Source: Tanypteryx hageni
Taxonomy: Eukaryota; Arthropoda; Insecta; Odonata; Petaluridae
Direction of reading: 5' to 3'
Length of the DNA: 64,000 nt
Assembly: GCA_028673005.1 (NCBI GenBank)
Contig: CM054114.1
Span: forward strand, 128,183,307 to 128,247,306
Both the position numbers and the translations under genes were made by a program. A model generated the notes under the pieces. It did no database searches and was not told where the DNA came from. It worked only from the letters and a program-made list of their open reading frames with translations. Numbering within the stretch: the stretch's first letter is position 1; each line of letters begins with the position of its first letter. Of this stretch, positions 1 to 12,344 are shown piece by piece.

Positions 1-1041
1 GATTGGAGGGACGTTACGTCTAAATCCTACGAGACCGGTTTCTCTCTTCGGAGAATTTATTGGGCGCGATATATGTCGAGAGCATAATATTTCGGGAGAC
101 GTGAGGAAAGATCGCTCTTTCCCCATGTTTCGAAGGGCCTTCTATCCCGTTAAAGAGTGAGGTGTTCCTGTTTTTTTATATTTTACGCGAGTTGTGTTTT
201 TATTTAAGTAGCAGGAGATGATGGGTCGGTGAGACCCCGAGGGCTGGTACAATATGCCAAAATAGGCGGGGAGATTGTTTTTTGGCGGCGTGGATGAAAT
301 GCTGTTTAGCGATGTCAAATAACTAGGAGAAATCATGGCATATATAAGAGATGGCGAACTTATCGCGAACAACCAAAGGCAACGCAGGAGAGACCTGTAT
401 CAACGCAGTAAAGCATGATTGCATTTTTATTTGGCATTTTATAATTTAGCAATCTTATTAAATCTTAAACCTCTTCAAGGAGATTGGCACATATGCGGGC
501 ATCAAGGTCTAATATTAGTTGATGATAATTGGAATTTTCAACTTACAGTTTATCGGTGTGTGGCAATCTTATTTTTAGGTCTTTGAATCCCTAAAAACTA
601 AAAAATAGCAGTTTAATGTCTAAATCTCGAGAATATCTTCAACAAGATTAAATAAAAGATAAAAAAACATTGTCTTTGAAGAGGTTAACCACCATAAATA
701 AATGTGGCAGCTGAAGTACTCGCAACAACAATTCATGTACATACTAAATAACATAGAAAACAGAGATTCGGTAAAAATAATTGTTGTTTACATAAGATTG
801 AAGAATCTCAAACGATTTCAAACAAGAGAGTTACTACATTTTAATTTTTCGAACACAGAGAAAATACAATTCAATAATCTCTATTCTATTATGTGGTAAT
901 CTCTCGATATTCGAGAGTTTTATGCTAGCATTTTCATTTACTCGCGCAGAAATTATTGTAGCAATTTTCAATGTTCGCAGAAGGTGAATTACACTTATTC
1001 GCACACGCCAACCATAGCACACACCCCGTGTTTGGTGAATC
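1..1041. other. non-coding sequence, nothing recognised
   Basis: AT-rich DNA without a coding frame longer than chance. The open frames here are short, lack known domains and overlap each other on both strands. No repeat termini, tRNA-like boxes or tandem structure were seen. Confidence 0.5.
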
Positions 1042-1326
1042 CAGGGTCGGATTAAGGCACTCTGATATTCTAGCCAATTTTAAGACCCCATAAAGTAAGA
1101 GATTATTATATTATTTTCATACAAAAAATTGTTTCTTGAAACTACGTGGGTTTGTATTTTTTAATCGTAGTTGAATAAAAGTGTCTACATTTGAGGGAAT
1201 CTTACTTCACATATCTCCTTTATTTGTCAACCGACCTTGAAAAAATGTAAATAGCAGTCATTCTGATTTAGAGGTCCCTATTATTGCGAAGTCTTATGCT
1301 GTAGCTTATGCCTTGATCCGTCCCGC
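1042..1326. mobile_element. possible non-autonomous hAT-like element
   Basis: The left edge reads CAGGGTCGGATTAAGGC. The reverse complement of the right edge reads GCGGGACGGATCAAGGC, so about 13 of 17 positions match in inverted orientation. A CAGGG-type end and a length of 285 bp suit a hAT-class MITE. No 8-bp target duplication is visible beside the ends, so the boundaries or the class may be wrong. There is no coding capacity. Confidence 0.4.
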
Positions 1327-2120
1327 AAACCATGGAATTATGGAATTTAATCTCAAGAGCAAAAATGGTACCTATTGTATATGACGACTAGGAAACTGGT
1401 AAGCGAGATCCTCACACGATACTATACTATCAGTGTTTGTCTACCTGTCCGTTCGCACGCGTGTAATCAACCGCAGTTCCTAAAATATTTCTGCACTTAC
1501 TTACGACTCTGCCATTAAATTGTCTTTTATATATATATCCTGTGATGCTGACAAACTTTTTGTGTTTATACTTCTATGATAATAAGCATGTGAAAGTGTT
1601 AATGAAAGATCTTTAGAATTAAAATAACTAAATTTCATACAGGATATTCTTAATCAAATACTGTTTATGATTCTCCTAAGACATAAACAAACGAAAAAGA
1701 TCATTTTCAATACAATTCGATGCAAAACATGAAACCTTAATTTTTGACAAACATTAGTAAAATAAAATGAAAAACCTCGTGTTATCCTCTCCATTTAAAA
1801 TAATTTTCAAATTCATACTTTTCAGACTGCCGACAGAATGCCTGGAAAATTGTCCCATATGAAGAGACTTCGCCATTATACGAAATCCGGCTCAAACCCA
1901 TCCTCACTCTAACCCAGCTTCCACTTAAAGGTTTTCCCAGCAAAACCACTACTAACCCCCAAAACGTACTTTAATTTGTATTAAAGCATCAAAAAGATAC
2001 ACCAAGACGTGAATGAAAATGTAAGTAAAACACTTAAAAAAATAACACACGACAGACAGATACGAATCATTATTTACGCCGAGATAGCGCAAAGTCTCTA
2101 CATCCGACAAAAATAATTGA
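1327..2120. other. non-coding sequence, nothing recognised
   Basis: AT-rich sequence with no supported gene or repeat structure. A short TA run lies near 1530. Confidence 0.45.
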
Positions 2121-2124
2121 ACGA

Positions 2125-2590
2125 CGCGTTCAAACGAGGAAAGGAGAAGGAAGAAAAGAGAAAGGCAGAGAGCGAGAGAGACAGCGAGATAGAGAGAGCG
2201 AGAGAGAGAGAGCAAGACAGAGAGGAGGGATGACAAGTGCCTATCCACGCGTTCACCGTACGTGTCCCATAATGCATCCCGGCAGTATCAGCACTTTCGC
2301 CGTGAGAAGGGACGGCCTCCACCCACTGCCTCCATCCTCCCTCAGCCCTTCAACATACGGTTTTAAGGGGCGCGAAAGGTCCCCTCCGTGCCACGGATCG
2401 CTAATGGTTGGGAAATGAGCGTGCGGGCTCAAAGTGGGAGTAGGTGTGTGCGTGTGTGTGTGGGTAGAAGAGAGAGATAGAGAGAGAGTGAAGAAGGGGC
2501 AAGAAGTGAAAAGGAGGGAGTTGAGGGTATGGGAGAAGCAGGGAAAAAAGGAAAGGAGGGCCTCGGATACGGCGAATGGATGGATGAATG
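2125..2590 (+). repeat. interrupted GA-rich (polypurine) tracts
   Basis: Two purine-rich stretches (about 2135-2230 and 2430-2590) are dominated by GAGA on the plus strand, with a GTGT-rich piece near 2443-2462 between them. The overlapping open frames on both strands translate to low-complexity Arg/Glu or Ser/Leu strings, which is expected from simple repeats and is not evidence of genes. Confidence 0.7.
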
Positions 2591-2865
2591 AATGGAAGTG
2601 GGTGTGGAGTTGGCCCCTTGCTGTGCGGCACGTAAAATCCATCAGGTACTCCCATTCCCCCTCCACACCCACACACACTCACCCTCCTTCGGCATCCGCT
2701 GCACCCTTTTCCCAACCCTCAATCTCGCCGCCGCCACCGTCTGTCGAATCTTTCGGTTGGACGTGGGGGCGAGCACGGCTGGGCTTCGGGACGTGCGACC
2801 GATCGCCTGGCGACAATACTGATAAAGTGTTTCCCAACGGCCAGGCTGCGCGTAATATTTTTTAA

Positions 2866-4460
2866 GAGAGGATCAGTTATCATGAGGCTTCCCATCTTGC
2901 AAATTATATCAATGTTTTTTCTATGGAATAATGAATAATTCATAAGCTGATTTCTAAGAAGATATGCTAAGCCTCAATTTGAATTCAAGAAAAAATTATC
3001 GCACTCACCTTATGGCTCCAATCAAATTAACTAACTATATCTCTCCAATAGCCATAAAGAAGTCTCGAGAATCAGATGATCATTTAGGCTGCAAGTAGCC
3101 TTCACCATGAGTATATTCCAATTAGTATCAGGGACCTATGTTGCCGAAATTCGCATCTGGCGTTCCCAACCTTGATGGCTTCTACAAAAAGTTCGTTAAT
3201 CAACATGAATATTGCCAATATATTTTTGAGATCTTTTTATATTCATATTATAAACATGCGCTTTTCTGTATCGTACTTGAATGTATTAAATCCATAATAA
3301 CCACAAAACTAAAAAAGCAAATGCTCAGTATGATTGAATAAAGATAAACACAAAAATCCGTGGTAATTTCAATTCAGATTTGCTTTGAAAAATTCTGTTC
3401 AACAATTCGGCGATTGCACGCAAAAGATTTGCAGATACACACAGATGAATTATAGATATTAAGGAAAGAGTAATATAACTTCATTTTAATTCTCATGGTT
3501 GTTATTTTTGCTTTTGATAATGTTTATATTCTTCCCAATTTCAAAATTAATACTCATTTAGATGAAATGGTACCAGATAAAAAATGACACGCTTAACCAT
3601 TCTCTCGCCAAATTCAAACTTACTTCGCTAAACTAGAAGCTGTGGACGATTAAAATAAAATTAATACATTAAGTTTAATTTTAAATAGCATCCAACTTTC
3701 AAGATTCCAACAACAAAATAAAACATTCACGGCCTAACATTTGTCTGAATACGAACAACTAAAATCGCAAATTCTATAGTCATTTTTCATTATATTTTTC
3801 CACCGATCCTCGACCCCGCTTACGGAAACAAATGATTAACAGCGGCAACTACCACGTGAATGCATAATTAATCAGAAGACAAACTTTACCAGAAGTGTTC
3901 ATAATAGCGGCACCGTCGAGGAGGATATCAAAAGTTCATTCCATTGACGAGGCATTTAGAAAACGTACTTTTTTTCAGAAAGCAATCCTTAATTCCCCCA
4001 GTATATCGACGGAAAGAAATTCAACGAACTCCCGAAGCGAAGTTTCCACAATAAAAGTGAAGTGCGCACATATACAGTGGAATTCCGCACCACTAAGTTC
4101 ACAGATACTGCTCCCTACCGAAATGTTTCCCTCGGAACTCGCGTAGCATAAAGTTTCACCCCTCTTTCCGTCCTTGCAAAACTATCGATGAAACCTCGCG
4201 GACAAATTGCTGAAAAGCATTCACGGAGGCGCGGAAAATTTTGTTGTACGACGCTAACAACAGTTCGATTGACAAAAAAGACTCCCAAATTTTTGAAAAT
4301 TTTCCAACAATTTTTCCGGTACCTGTATACGACGAGGTACGTGTTATAAAAAAATAACGCTCGTGCCGAGGAATTTTTCGAAAGGGGGCGTTCTTCGGTT
4401 CCGCGTGCAGCAAAACGGAGTCCCGCTCGCAACGAGCGGTGATAAACGAGTGTTCCATTA
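2866..4460. other. non-coding sequence, nothing recognised
   Basis: AT-rich stretch with no supported gene. The overlapping minus-strand frames near 4115-4530 have no recognisable domain and are treated as chance. Confidence 0.45.
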
Positions 4461-4479
4461 GTGGCGATTTATGGGAAGA

Positions 4480-4665
4480 GAGATTTTTTAAAAAAGAGAG
4501 GGAGAGGGAAATAGAGGTGGAAGTGGGCATTCATTGGAGGTGGTTAGGATTGAGTGGTACCACAAACCGTCGAACAAGGAGGGTTGATATAGGGACGGGG
4601 GAAGAGATCGGTGACAAATCGTCGCGGGGAAATTTAAGACGCAGAGAGAGAGAGGAGGGGAGATA
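4480..4665 (+). repeat. GA-rich tract
   Basis: Imperfect GA-rich plus-strand sequence, one of many such tracts in the window. Low complexity only. Confidence 0.6.
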
Positions 4666-7021
4666 ATTTCACGCCTTGATGCCGATTGTCCGATGTGAAT
4701 TAATTATCGCTATAACAAAGTCATTTATCCTTAAAGAGTTTCTATTATTTTAACATAAATTTCAGACGGGGCACTGCGAGGATTTAGTAAGACCGCTTCA
4801 ATATATAAAGTCTAATGTCTTTCATAAAGTTAGAAAGTTAAGACAAATGATGGTAACACTAATACCTACTAATACGAATTTATATTTTTTAAAGCTGGAT
4901 TTTAACTTATTTCCCTTGTGTTTTGAATAAAACAAGAAATAGTAAAACAAACATTTTTTACTATTACAAATACTGTTTACTAAGTAAAATCATGAGCTAG
5001 GTCCAAAAAGTTGAGCCCTCCCTCGTTAATTTAATTTTCCTTACTTTTGCTCACATAATTACCAAAATAATGGTTTAGTAAACATATTTTCTAGTACAAT
5101 AATTCTGATAGCCATAAAATAGATAGGTAAATAAGAATTTGCTTGTCAGCTACAAATTACCTATCCTCAGTAGAAATTCGCCGATTCGTTTGTTATAACG
5201 ATAATAATTTAGATTGATGTATTAAAAGATTCTCCTTGCAATATGTATTTGGCGAACAATTATCAAGGGCGAATACTTTGCTGCTTAAATTCTCATCTAG
5301 TGTTTTCTTTTAGGGGCTACAGATTTATTGTGTTCAAGTCATAAAGGGGGAACTATTATGAATTCGCAATTCAGTTTTTCACCTTTTTATATGAGTTGAA
5401 AGGATTCAACATGGGATAAGATTAGAACGATCTGTATATATTCGCAAAAAATCCATGCACTAATGATGAGGGCTGTTTTTTCCTTCTCTAAAATATTTCT
5501 TCGCAATTCAAGAAGTTATTGTATTTGAATGTGTAATATTCGCGTGCATGTAATGTTCGCTCCTCCTATTCTAAAATAAATATCAGGATTTTTTAAAAAT
5601 CTGTGTGATGTTCGCGCTGAAACTTTTGGATGTTGACATTACAAGGTCACATATGTATAGTAATCTATAAGGGGCAGAGTTTGACCACGTGAGATTCTGC
5701 CAGTTCTTCGGATTTGTAAAATGTTTTCATTTTCTTTAGAGACTTATTCCGCAAATAATAACCGGTAATGTATCATTTACCATGTGCATTTACTTTATAT
5801 TCTTTTGCGCAACCTACACCGCTTTAAAGCCTTGCTTTGAAAGGTTTATTGTGCAAATGTTCTCAAGCAAGCACTGATTTTATCATGAATTGGCAATCGC
5901 AAACTGTGTATTATGTTTGCACCCTATATCTCGAAGAAATATTTTGGTATTACAGGAGCAACTGCAATATATAATGAGAAATAATTCGAATAAATAAAAT
6001 ATTATAATTTACATGGTGAAGAACACTTATTTCCATATAAAATTCTCTCGCGACTCAGTAAATGGTCTTTATGCAAAGAGTAGAATTAATTTTCAAACCA
6101 TGGCCACGTTGCAAATTAACCTTCTTAAGAATCTATTATATTTCCTAAAAGCATATAATACGTTTTAAATTAATCAATTGCTAAAAAAAGTGCGAAATGA
6201 AAAAATTCACCGATGTCACGATCATTTATTCCTTCTAAAAATCAAGTATCAAAGGACATTAAATGCATTCAACGACTTTCTATATTTAGCGATAATTTTA
6301 ATTTTCTGTGATTAAAACTGCAGGGTTAAACAAGCTCTACCAGTTTAAAGACTTTTAATATTCTATTTATAGAATAGCTAGTGACCTGTATTAACATTTT
6401 TGCTGCCTTTCGATGATATTTTCAGTTTCATCTTGCCAAAACGGCTATATGCTGCACGATATTCCGTGCGCGACTCATTGAAGTTATTAATTTTACGGTA
6501 TTTTCGTCATTCCTCTACTTAAAATAAGCATTTTTTTGTTTCGGACATGACGCGAACGTTTCTTTGAAAAAATGACAAACGACTCGGAGTAAGACAAATG
6601 ATGACCGAGGTTGCTTCGGACAAAACACATCGGAAACGGGATTACATGCCTTGAAAATTTGAAGAATAATAATATTTTTTATCTTAGGAAGGCTTAGTCC
6701 GATTTTAAAAAATACAGGCGTAATTTCTGGCATATTTCTCAAACGAACATGACATAATTAAACTCAGTGTCTACATATGTGACATTAGCCTACCATACTA
6801 TTCTTAAAAAAGATCTACGTAATATACATATATGCTCATAAAATGGCTCATTAAAAGAATATATCGTAGTAATTATTTTTTAGTGTAGCATTTACCCAGA
6901 AATACAACATATTCATCGAATTTTAAAACATTCAGTTCTGTTGTATTGGATGTTTGAGAAGTAAATTGAATTCAAATGGAAGAAATTAAGTAAACATTTC
7001 AAAATTCTATCTTTGTTTATG

Positions 7022-7024
<3 letters not shown>
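4666..7024. other. non-coding sequence, nothing recognised
   Basis: About 2.3 kb of AT-rich sequence, one of the longest stretches in the window without any detectable mobile-element end, tandem repeat or coding signal. Confidence 0.45.

Positions 7025-7103
<79 letters not shown>
7025..7103. repeat. (TA)n microsatellite, about 39 units
   Basis: Seventy-nine bases of uninterrupted TA alternation. The tract gives an artificial Ile-Tyr repeat on the minus strand. Length is likely polymorphic and may be mis-sized in an assembly. Confidence 0.97.
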
Positions 7104-7105
<2 letters not shown>

Positions 7106-8160
7106 CCATTACCTTTATTATAAAAAAGACGTTCTTTTAAAAACAATTGAGAGCCATAATGTTTATTTTTTTGCAAAATCTAGCCGTGATGTAAAAAAAA
7201 CGTTGTGCGCAAATTTTAATTAATAATTGATGTCGCGCATTTACATAATTGCCAATCAAGCGATTCAAATTCTCAACCGTCACACGGCGACCTTTACAAT
7301 AACAACGCTTAATTTGCGTTTGCAGGTATTTGTTTCGCTAAAAAAACCGATTCGCGCAAAAAAAAAACAAAAACACGTAGACGCGAAGAAAAACAACGAC
7401 GACTACGCAAAAAATGGAAGGAAAACAAAAAAGCGAGACAATTGAAACGGGACGGGAGAAACAAACAAAACTCGAGTGCGAGAGGTCCCTTTTTTTCATT
7501 TTCTCCCGTCGCCTTATCTTTTCCTCTTCCCTCTCCGCGCAAACAGTCATGCATCACCCGAGAGAAGAAACGTTATTCGGGAAACAGGTGAGCGAGCCCC
7601 GCATCCATGCGGAATCGCTACTACTACTACAAGGCGAGCGAAGAAAATTCCTCCGCCTCCCTCTATTGCACTCAACCCCTTAAAGCAACGGTCGAGGTCG
7701 TACTTAGCCGGCGAAAGTGGTCGGTCCGATGCCCAGGGTTAAAAGGAGCCGAGGACAGACCGTTAACGGGGTAAAGAAATCATTTGCCGGAGGCGTGTCC
7801 TCCCCCTTTATAAACGCACCTGAGGTCCGGCGACGGGGAGGAAAAAAAGGTCGAGTCCACTCAGATGGCGGGAACTGGGAAAGGGGATCAGGGTGTTGAC
7901 CTAAGCTTTTAAGCTTACCCCGGCCGGAAGGGAAAAAATCTTTTAGAAAAGCAGGAGTTTTATTTTTCGCGTGGCGTGCATTTGATGAATCGTGGGCCCT
8001 TTTTATGGTCGCGCGGTAGATAACGTTTTTCTTCGTCCGTATAGTTTCCCTCTCAGCTTTCGCTTTCCTTGGATATCGTATTATTAAATACTCGCTCTGG
8101 CCTATTTACCGTCTAAAATTTAGCCATGCAGTACGCTATGTCATAGGTTGTTGTCACCAT
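7104..8160. other. non-coding sequence, nothing recognised
   Basis: No supported gene. The overlapping frames between 7227 and 7900 on both strands are low-complexity, Lys/Arg-rich or Phe/Ser-rich. Confidence 0.45.
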
Positions 8161-8793
8161 ATATATGTTACGGTAAAGGTACGTAATCGGGAAATGTGTG
8201 CATTCGTCGGTAAATGTGCACATTTACCACCAATCTCGGTAAATATATGTTTACATTTCCAGAAATACGTATTATCCGTACATTTCTCGTTAAATGTGCA
8301 CTTGGTGCCTTGATAAATGTGGAAATAAGTAAGAATGAGAAATGCTACACGTTAATAATTACGAGAGTTCGGCTCCACTGGTATATTTTAAGACGAACGC
8401 TTCTCAACCCGAGGGAAGAATACAGTGAACGTGAGGAAGAACCAAAAACACTTCGACTAACCTACCCAACCCGATGGGGCCGAGTAAAATTTGCCTTCGT
8501 ATTCAAATTTAGTTTAGTTGTGCACATTTACCACGAAATGTACACATTGACCGGACAACGCACATTTACCGCACTTCTAAACTGCAACAGATGTTCGCGA
8601 CGTCGCCAAGTTGCGGCCTGACTTACGACGTTTATTCACATTTACCAGTGTCTCTAGGTAAATGTGTACATTTCTCCAATCCAATCGGTAAAAGTATGTT
8701 ATACTTAGATTTACCGAACTTGGTGGTAAACGTGCACATTAACCGGGAAATGTACACATTTACCGGACTACGCACATTTACCGTGACATATGC
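8161..8793. mobile_element. inverted-repeat element built from GGTAAATGTGCACATTTACC-type motifs
   Basis: The left arm (8161-8248) and the reverse complement of the right arm (about 8706-8793) match over roughly 85 bases with scattered changes. Both read ATATGT, then ACGGTAAA, then further GGTAAATGTG units, then TTTACCACCAA and CGGTAAAT. A perfect 20-bp palindrome, GGTAAATGTGCACATTTACC, lies at 8209-8228. A further copy of the right arm sits inside at 8519-8574, and more GGTAAATGTG units occur near 8640-8670. There is no transposase. The outer sequence ATATGT is part of the inverted repeat, and no target duplication is obvious, so the superfamily cannot be assigned. It could be a composite MITE, for example two nested or tandem copies, or an inverted satellite block. 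Confidence 0.65.
8209..8228. repeat. perfect 20-bp palindrome
   Basis: GGTAAATGTGCACATTTACC is its own reverse complement. Diverged copies of each half recur through 8161-8793, which suggests a repeated protein-binding unit or the amplified core of the element. Confidence 0.95.
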
Positions 8794-9301
8794 ATTTCAT
8801 AATTCCAAGTCCTTTGCAAATGAAACTAATAACGTTAGGCTCAAGTTTCTGTAATTTTTCCAAACCGGATGAGGAAAGAAGAAAATAATACTTTCGCTTA
8901 AATACGGCCTAATGCAACGTAATCGGGTACAAAGACATGAGACAAACAATGGGTGTATACAACATCAGACAAAGAGAGGACAGGAGGAAAAGGGAGAGGT
9001 CTTGTACTTGGCTTCCACGGGGGACTAGAAAAGAAGAGGGGAAGAACAGAAAAGTTAATAAGTTCGAGATGCGGGGAAAGAAATGAAAAAATATGTCATT
9101 AACCCGGCAGTAGGCGCGCTCAATTTTGGAGCACAGACGGTCGCGCGGGGTGATTGAGTCATCGCATTTAAACCACATTTTTCAACACTAATTATTCATG
9201 ATTTTTTATTTTTCTTTATTTTTTGTATTCTTAGATTAGTAAGGAAAAAGTTTGGAAAATTCAAATTTATTTTAAGCCCATATAATGTTCATGTTTGTTA
9301 A

Positions 9302-9500
9302 ATCTACATCTACATCTACGTGATACCCTGCAAGTCACCTTAATGATGGATGGCAGGGGGTGCAGTGCACCAAAGGTCCCTAATTTTCCTACGTTATCTT
9401 TTCCAATTATGTTCTCTTACCGCCCTAGGGGAAAACGACCCTCTATATCGCCCCGTTCTACAATCGATCTCGTGAGTCTTATTCTCGCTATATCTTTATT
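9302..9500 (-). mobile_element. 3' tail of a non-LTR retrotransposon, inserted in the piggyBac remnant
   Basis: The stretch begins with a CTACAT hexamer run (9302-9318), which on the minus strand is a GATGTA tail. It continues with TGATACCCTGCAAGTCACC, a GGCAGGGGGTGC block and a GGGGAAAACGACCCTCTATAT block. This order resembles a 3'-end repeat commonly met in insect genomes, remembered here and not searched: hexamer tail, CCGCAAGCCACC, GGCGGAGGGT, AAAACGACTGTCTATATGCC. In that repeat the reading direction of the reverse transcriptase is opposite to the plus strand. No reverse transcriptase coding is left. The inner boundary is approximate. Confidence 0.5.
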
Positions 9501-9678
9501 TTCAAAACTCCTGATTAGCTAACTTGCATACAAAAAACTTGTATAATAATAATAACACTTGTGCATAATAATAATAATTAGATTTAGATAATAGCAATTA
9601 AGATAACTTATAGTTTTAACATAATATTATGAATAAGGCAATAATAATAAGAATTATCTAATTTCACTTCTTGTTGTG

Positions 9679-10077
9679 TTATTCGCTGTCAAGGCAGCAC
9701 TCACATACGTATTTCATATGTTTCATATACATTGGCCTCTCACATTTAGAACAGGAAGAAGTTGTCTTCGTGTCTTGATTTATTGGGCATACGACACAGC
9801 GTAATTTTGCCGGTCTAGATGGGCCGCGCTCTTCAGAAACATTTTCTTTTCTAGGCGGTACAAATATTTGGCCCAATTCCCTTAGTTGCTTTGGTAAGGT
9901 TTCTGTGGCAATCGAAAAATGACTGCTGGTTTTGCTAAGGCCTGTCCGAGAATCTTCCATGAAACTGCTTCTTTTGGACACTGTATTTGGGTTATTTGAT
10001 AGAAATATTACGTAACAATCAAGAAGAATTTCACGGATTTTCTCCAAGTCGCGATGTAAATCGAAACGTTCACCTGC
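9679..10077 (-). pseudogene. piggyBac-like transposase, last-exon fragment with C-terminal Cys-rich domain
   Basis: A 132-codon frame runs on the minus strand from just after a TTTTAATAG sequence (a plausible 3' splice site, with TAG at 10080-10078) to a stop at 9681-9679. The start is not an ATG, so this is a C-terminal piece and not a whole protein. The last 45 residues contain C-x2-C-x11-C-x2-C-x7-H-x4-C-x-C-C, with CVVC and CSKC as the first two pairs. This fits the zinc-binding tail of piggyBac transposases, which helps bind the transposon ends. The catalytic DDD domain is absent from the window. Its place between TTAA-flanked inverted repeats supports the assignment. The frame itself has no stop, which is notable given the decayed ends. 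Confidence 0.7.
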
Positions 10078-10428
10078 CTATTAAAACATAAAGATAGGGT
10101 AGAAACTTTAAACTGGTCAATTTTAAAGACATTCCGTCGATTTATGACAATTACAGCCAGGTATAGAATAAAAAGCTTGCCATGACTAGAAATAAGAAAT
10201 ATAACGTGGAAGGGCGCGGGGTGACTGATTCACCCTAGAAAGATTTTTTGAAATGCTGTTTCACGGACTAAATGCTACTGAGAACTAAAAGTGATATAAA
10301 TATGCTCAAGAAAGTTCGGAAGAAAGGTACTGATTATATTAGGGAAAAACATGCGTCACGAGTGGATGAGTGCAGTGTAAACATTGGTGGGGCGACTCAG
10401 TCACCCCGCGCGCTTGCTCCCGTTTTAA

Positions 10429-12340
10429 CTAATATTTCTCCTCCTCAGATATAATAATCCAAGAAGTTGACTAGCCAAAAATACACTCTCCTCCTTAAAG
10501 TCGACATTTACAATGTAATGACTTGTGGAGATACAGTTATGGATTTCTTTACGATTGTTGTAGGAGCTGTATGATGTAAATGCATCGCATTCTAGTTTCT
10601 GTTGAACGTAGAGGTCAATTAACTCTCGCTAATAATAAAAGAATTTATTTCGCAGTCTCCACCAAATTATTAATACATACGACGTATTTTCCAAAAAAAA
10701 ACTATCTAATTGAGCTACAACACAAATGGCCGTAAAAGTTACGATAATATCTATTTCCAACAAATGGTACAACGGTACCAGAGATGTTGGAAGCATTATC
10801 ATTAAATCTTCAACAAATATTCCGAAAAGCTTCCTTCGTATACCGCCGAGGCGACCTATCCTCCGGTGATGTCAAAAGAAGTTCATTAATGATTGACCCG
10901 GAGCTAACGTTCCGCCCTTAGAAAAGGGGTGACAAACTGCACCTTAGTGAGCTCTGCCACTCCTGATACCCTATAAATTTCCTCTCTTCTCTACCATTCC
11001 CTGCACAATGGCTCCTCAACCACCATTAGTTGCTAAGTTCAATATTTCATGACGCAAACTTTCTTCATCGCCTAGGTACTGTATGAACAATAAAACTGAA
11101 GAATAATCGCATGTGCATCGCGAAAGCGACATAAAATTAACCTAATTCATCAATTAAGATTATTTCTGCCTGTTTTAATTTATTACAATTGTTATAATTA
11201 TATTTACCTGATAACGGACAAAAATCTTTATCCAGAATGACAAAGTACAAAACATAAAGCAATGTATTGAATATTATCTGATTAAACGCTCAAAATTTGG
11301 AAATACTTTTGAAGTTTTGTTCATCTAAGAAGTAATTTAAGAATAATTCTGTGATGTTTCTTCATAAACTACTCTTCGTGTAGAATTGCATATATCCGCA
11401 ACCTGATGCACCAACCCAGAACAGAAGCGATTTTAGCAGACTTATCGATGTATACGTCATGCAGCAGCATGGCTCCAGGGATCTCCAACAATAGCTTCAT
11501 TATTGCCTATAAAAGTAGACGCAATAAGTTTGCTTAATTTTGGCAATCTGCTCGTGGCACACATTAAAGCTTGTTTGACTAACTGCATAAAAAGCTACCA
11601 AGAAAATTTGATTAATGACTCCATTAACACTAACAACGGCTCTATAACTACACCTGTATCTGTTAACGGATTAGAAAATTGCTTTAGTAGAAATGATCAC
11701 TTTAAATGTATGCCTCGGAATTTTTGAGTCAATGTAAAAAAATTTAACTGTTAAGACGATTCGAAACATAATGCAAGGATAAAGTATGAAGATATTACCG
11801 CGTGTATGTGTATTCATTGTTTTATAAGTCAAACGAGCAGAGAAGTCGAAACATGAAAAAGCACAGACAATATTAAAATCGGAATTAAAGATAATTATTT
11901 AATACCTACATTAATTTTTACATCAAATTATGTGTTTGTAAATTTCCTGCAAGTTGTAAATCAGTATCATATGCTTTTAAAGAGAATTGTACTTTTAGAA
12001 TACGTTTTTTATATCCTGCATTGATTAATTTTACCCAAAGTACACAGTGTATATTTTTATTGCTTCACTTTTCATTAATGCAAAATAGATCCATTACGAT
12101 ATCAGCCTGAGCTAAAATTGATAATGAAACGCATAAAATTCAATTCCATACGTTCTTGACTTACTCATTCCAAGGCTATTAGTAAGATACAATCAACAAA
12201 CCTCGCCTAATCAGATCCCTTTTTCCCAGGCAAGTCTTAGGTCTTCGATCACCGAAGAACACGGTCGTCTTATCGAACATCGGAAAATCAGTTTGCAAAC
12301 CGGGGAACTACTCCAAAAGAAGGACAAGAGAAATTTCTCG
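10429..12340. other. non-coding sequence, nothing recognised
   Basis: AT-rich sequence. The 74-codon plus-strand frame at 11503-11727 matches no family that I recognise and has no supporting splice or repeat context. Confidence 0.4.
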
Positions 12341-12344
12341 TACA

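Larger units (their letters stand above)
9103..10424 (-). mobile_element. deleted piggyBac-like transposon flanked by TTAA
   Basis: TTAA lies at 9099-9102 and 10425-10428, the exact target duplication of piggyBac transposons. The left end starts CCCGGCAGTAGGCGCGC. The right end in reverse complement starts AACGGGAGCAAGCGCGC, so 12 of 17 positions match. Inside both ends there is a GCGCGGGGTGACTGAGTCACC-like imperfect palindrome (9143-9165 and 10389-10413), with a third copy at 10213-10235. The remaining coding piece is only the transposase C-terminus on the minus strand, so the element cannot move by itself. A non-LTR fragment (9302-9500) interrupts the left half. The decayed ends suggest an old insertion. 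Confidence 0.75.

Noticed and set aside
6913..7176. Frame with a long Ile-Tyr repeat
   Set aside because: Translation of the (TA)n tract.
8214..8621. 135-codon plus-strand frame
   Set aside because: It lies within the inverted-repeat element and encodes its palindromes (Cys-Thr-Phe-Thr type repeats). No domain was recognised.
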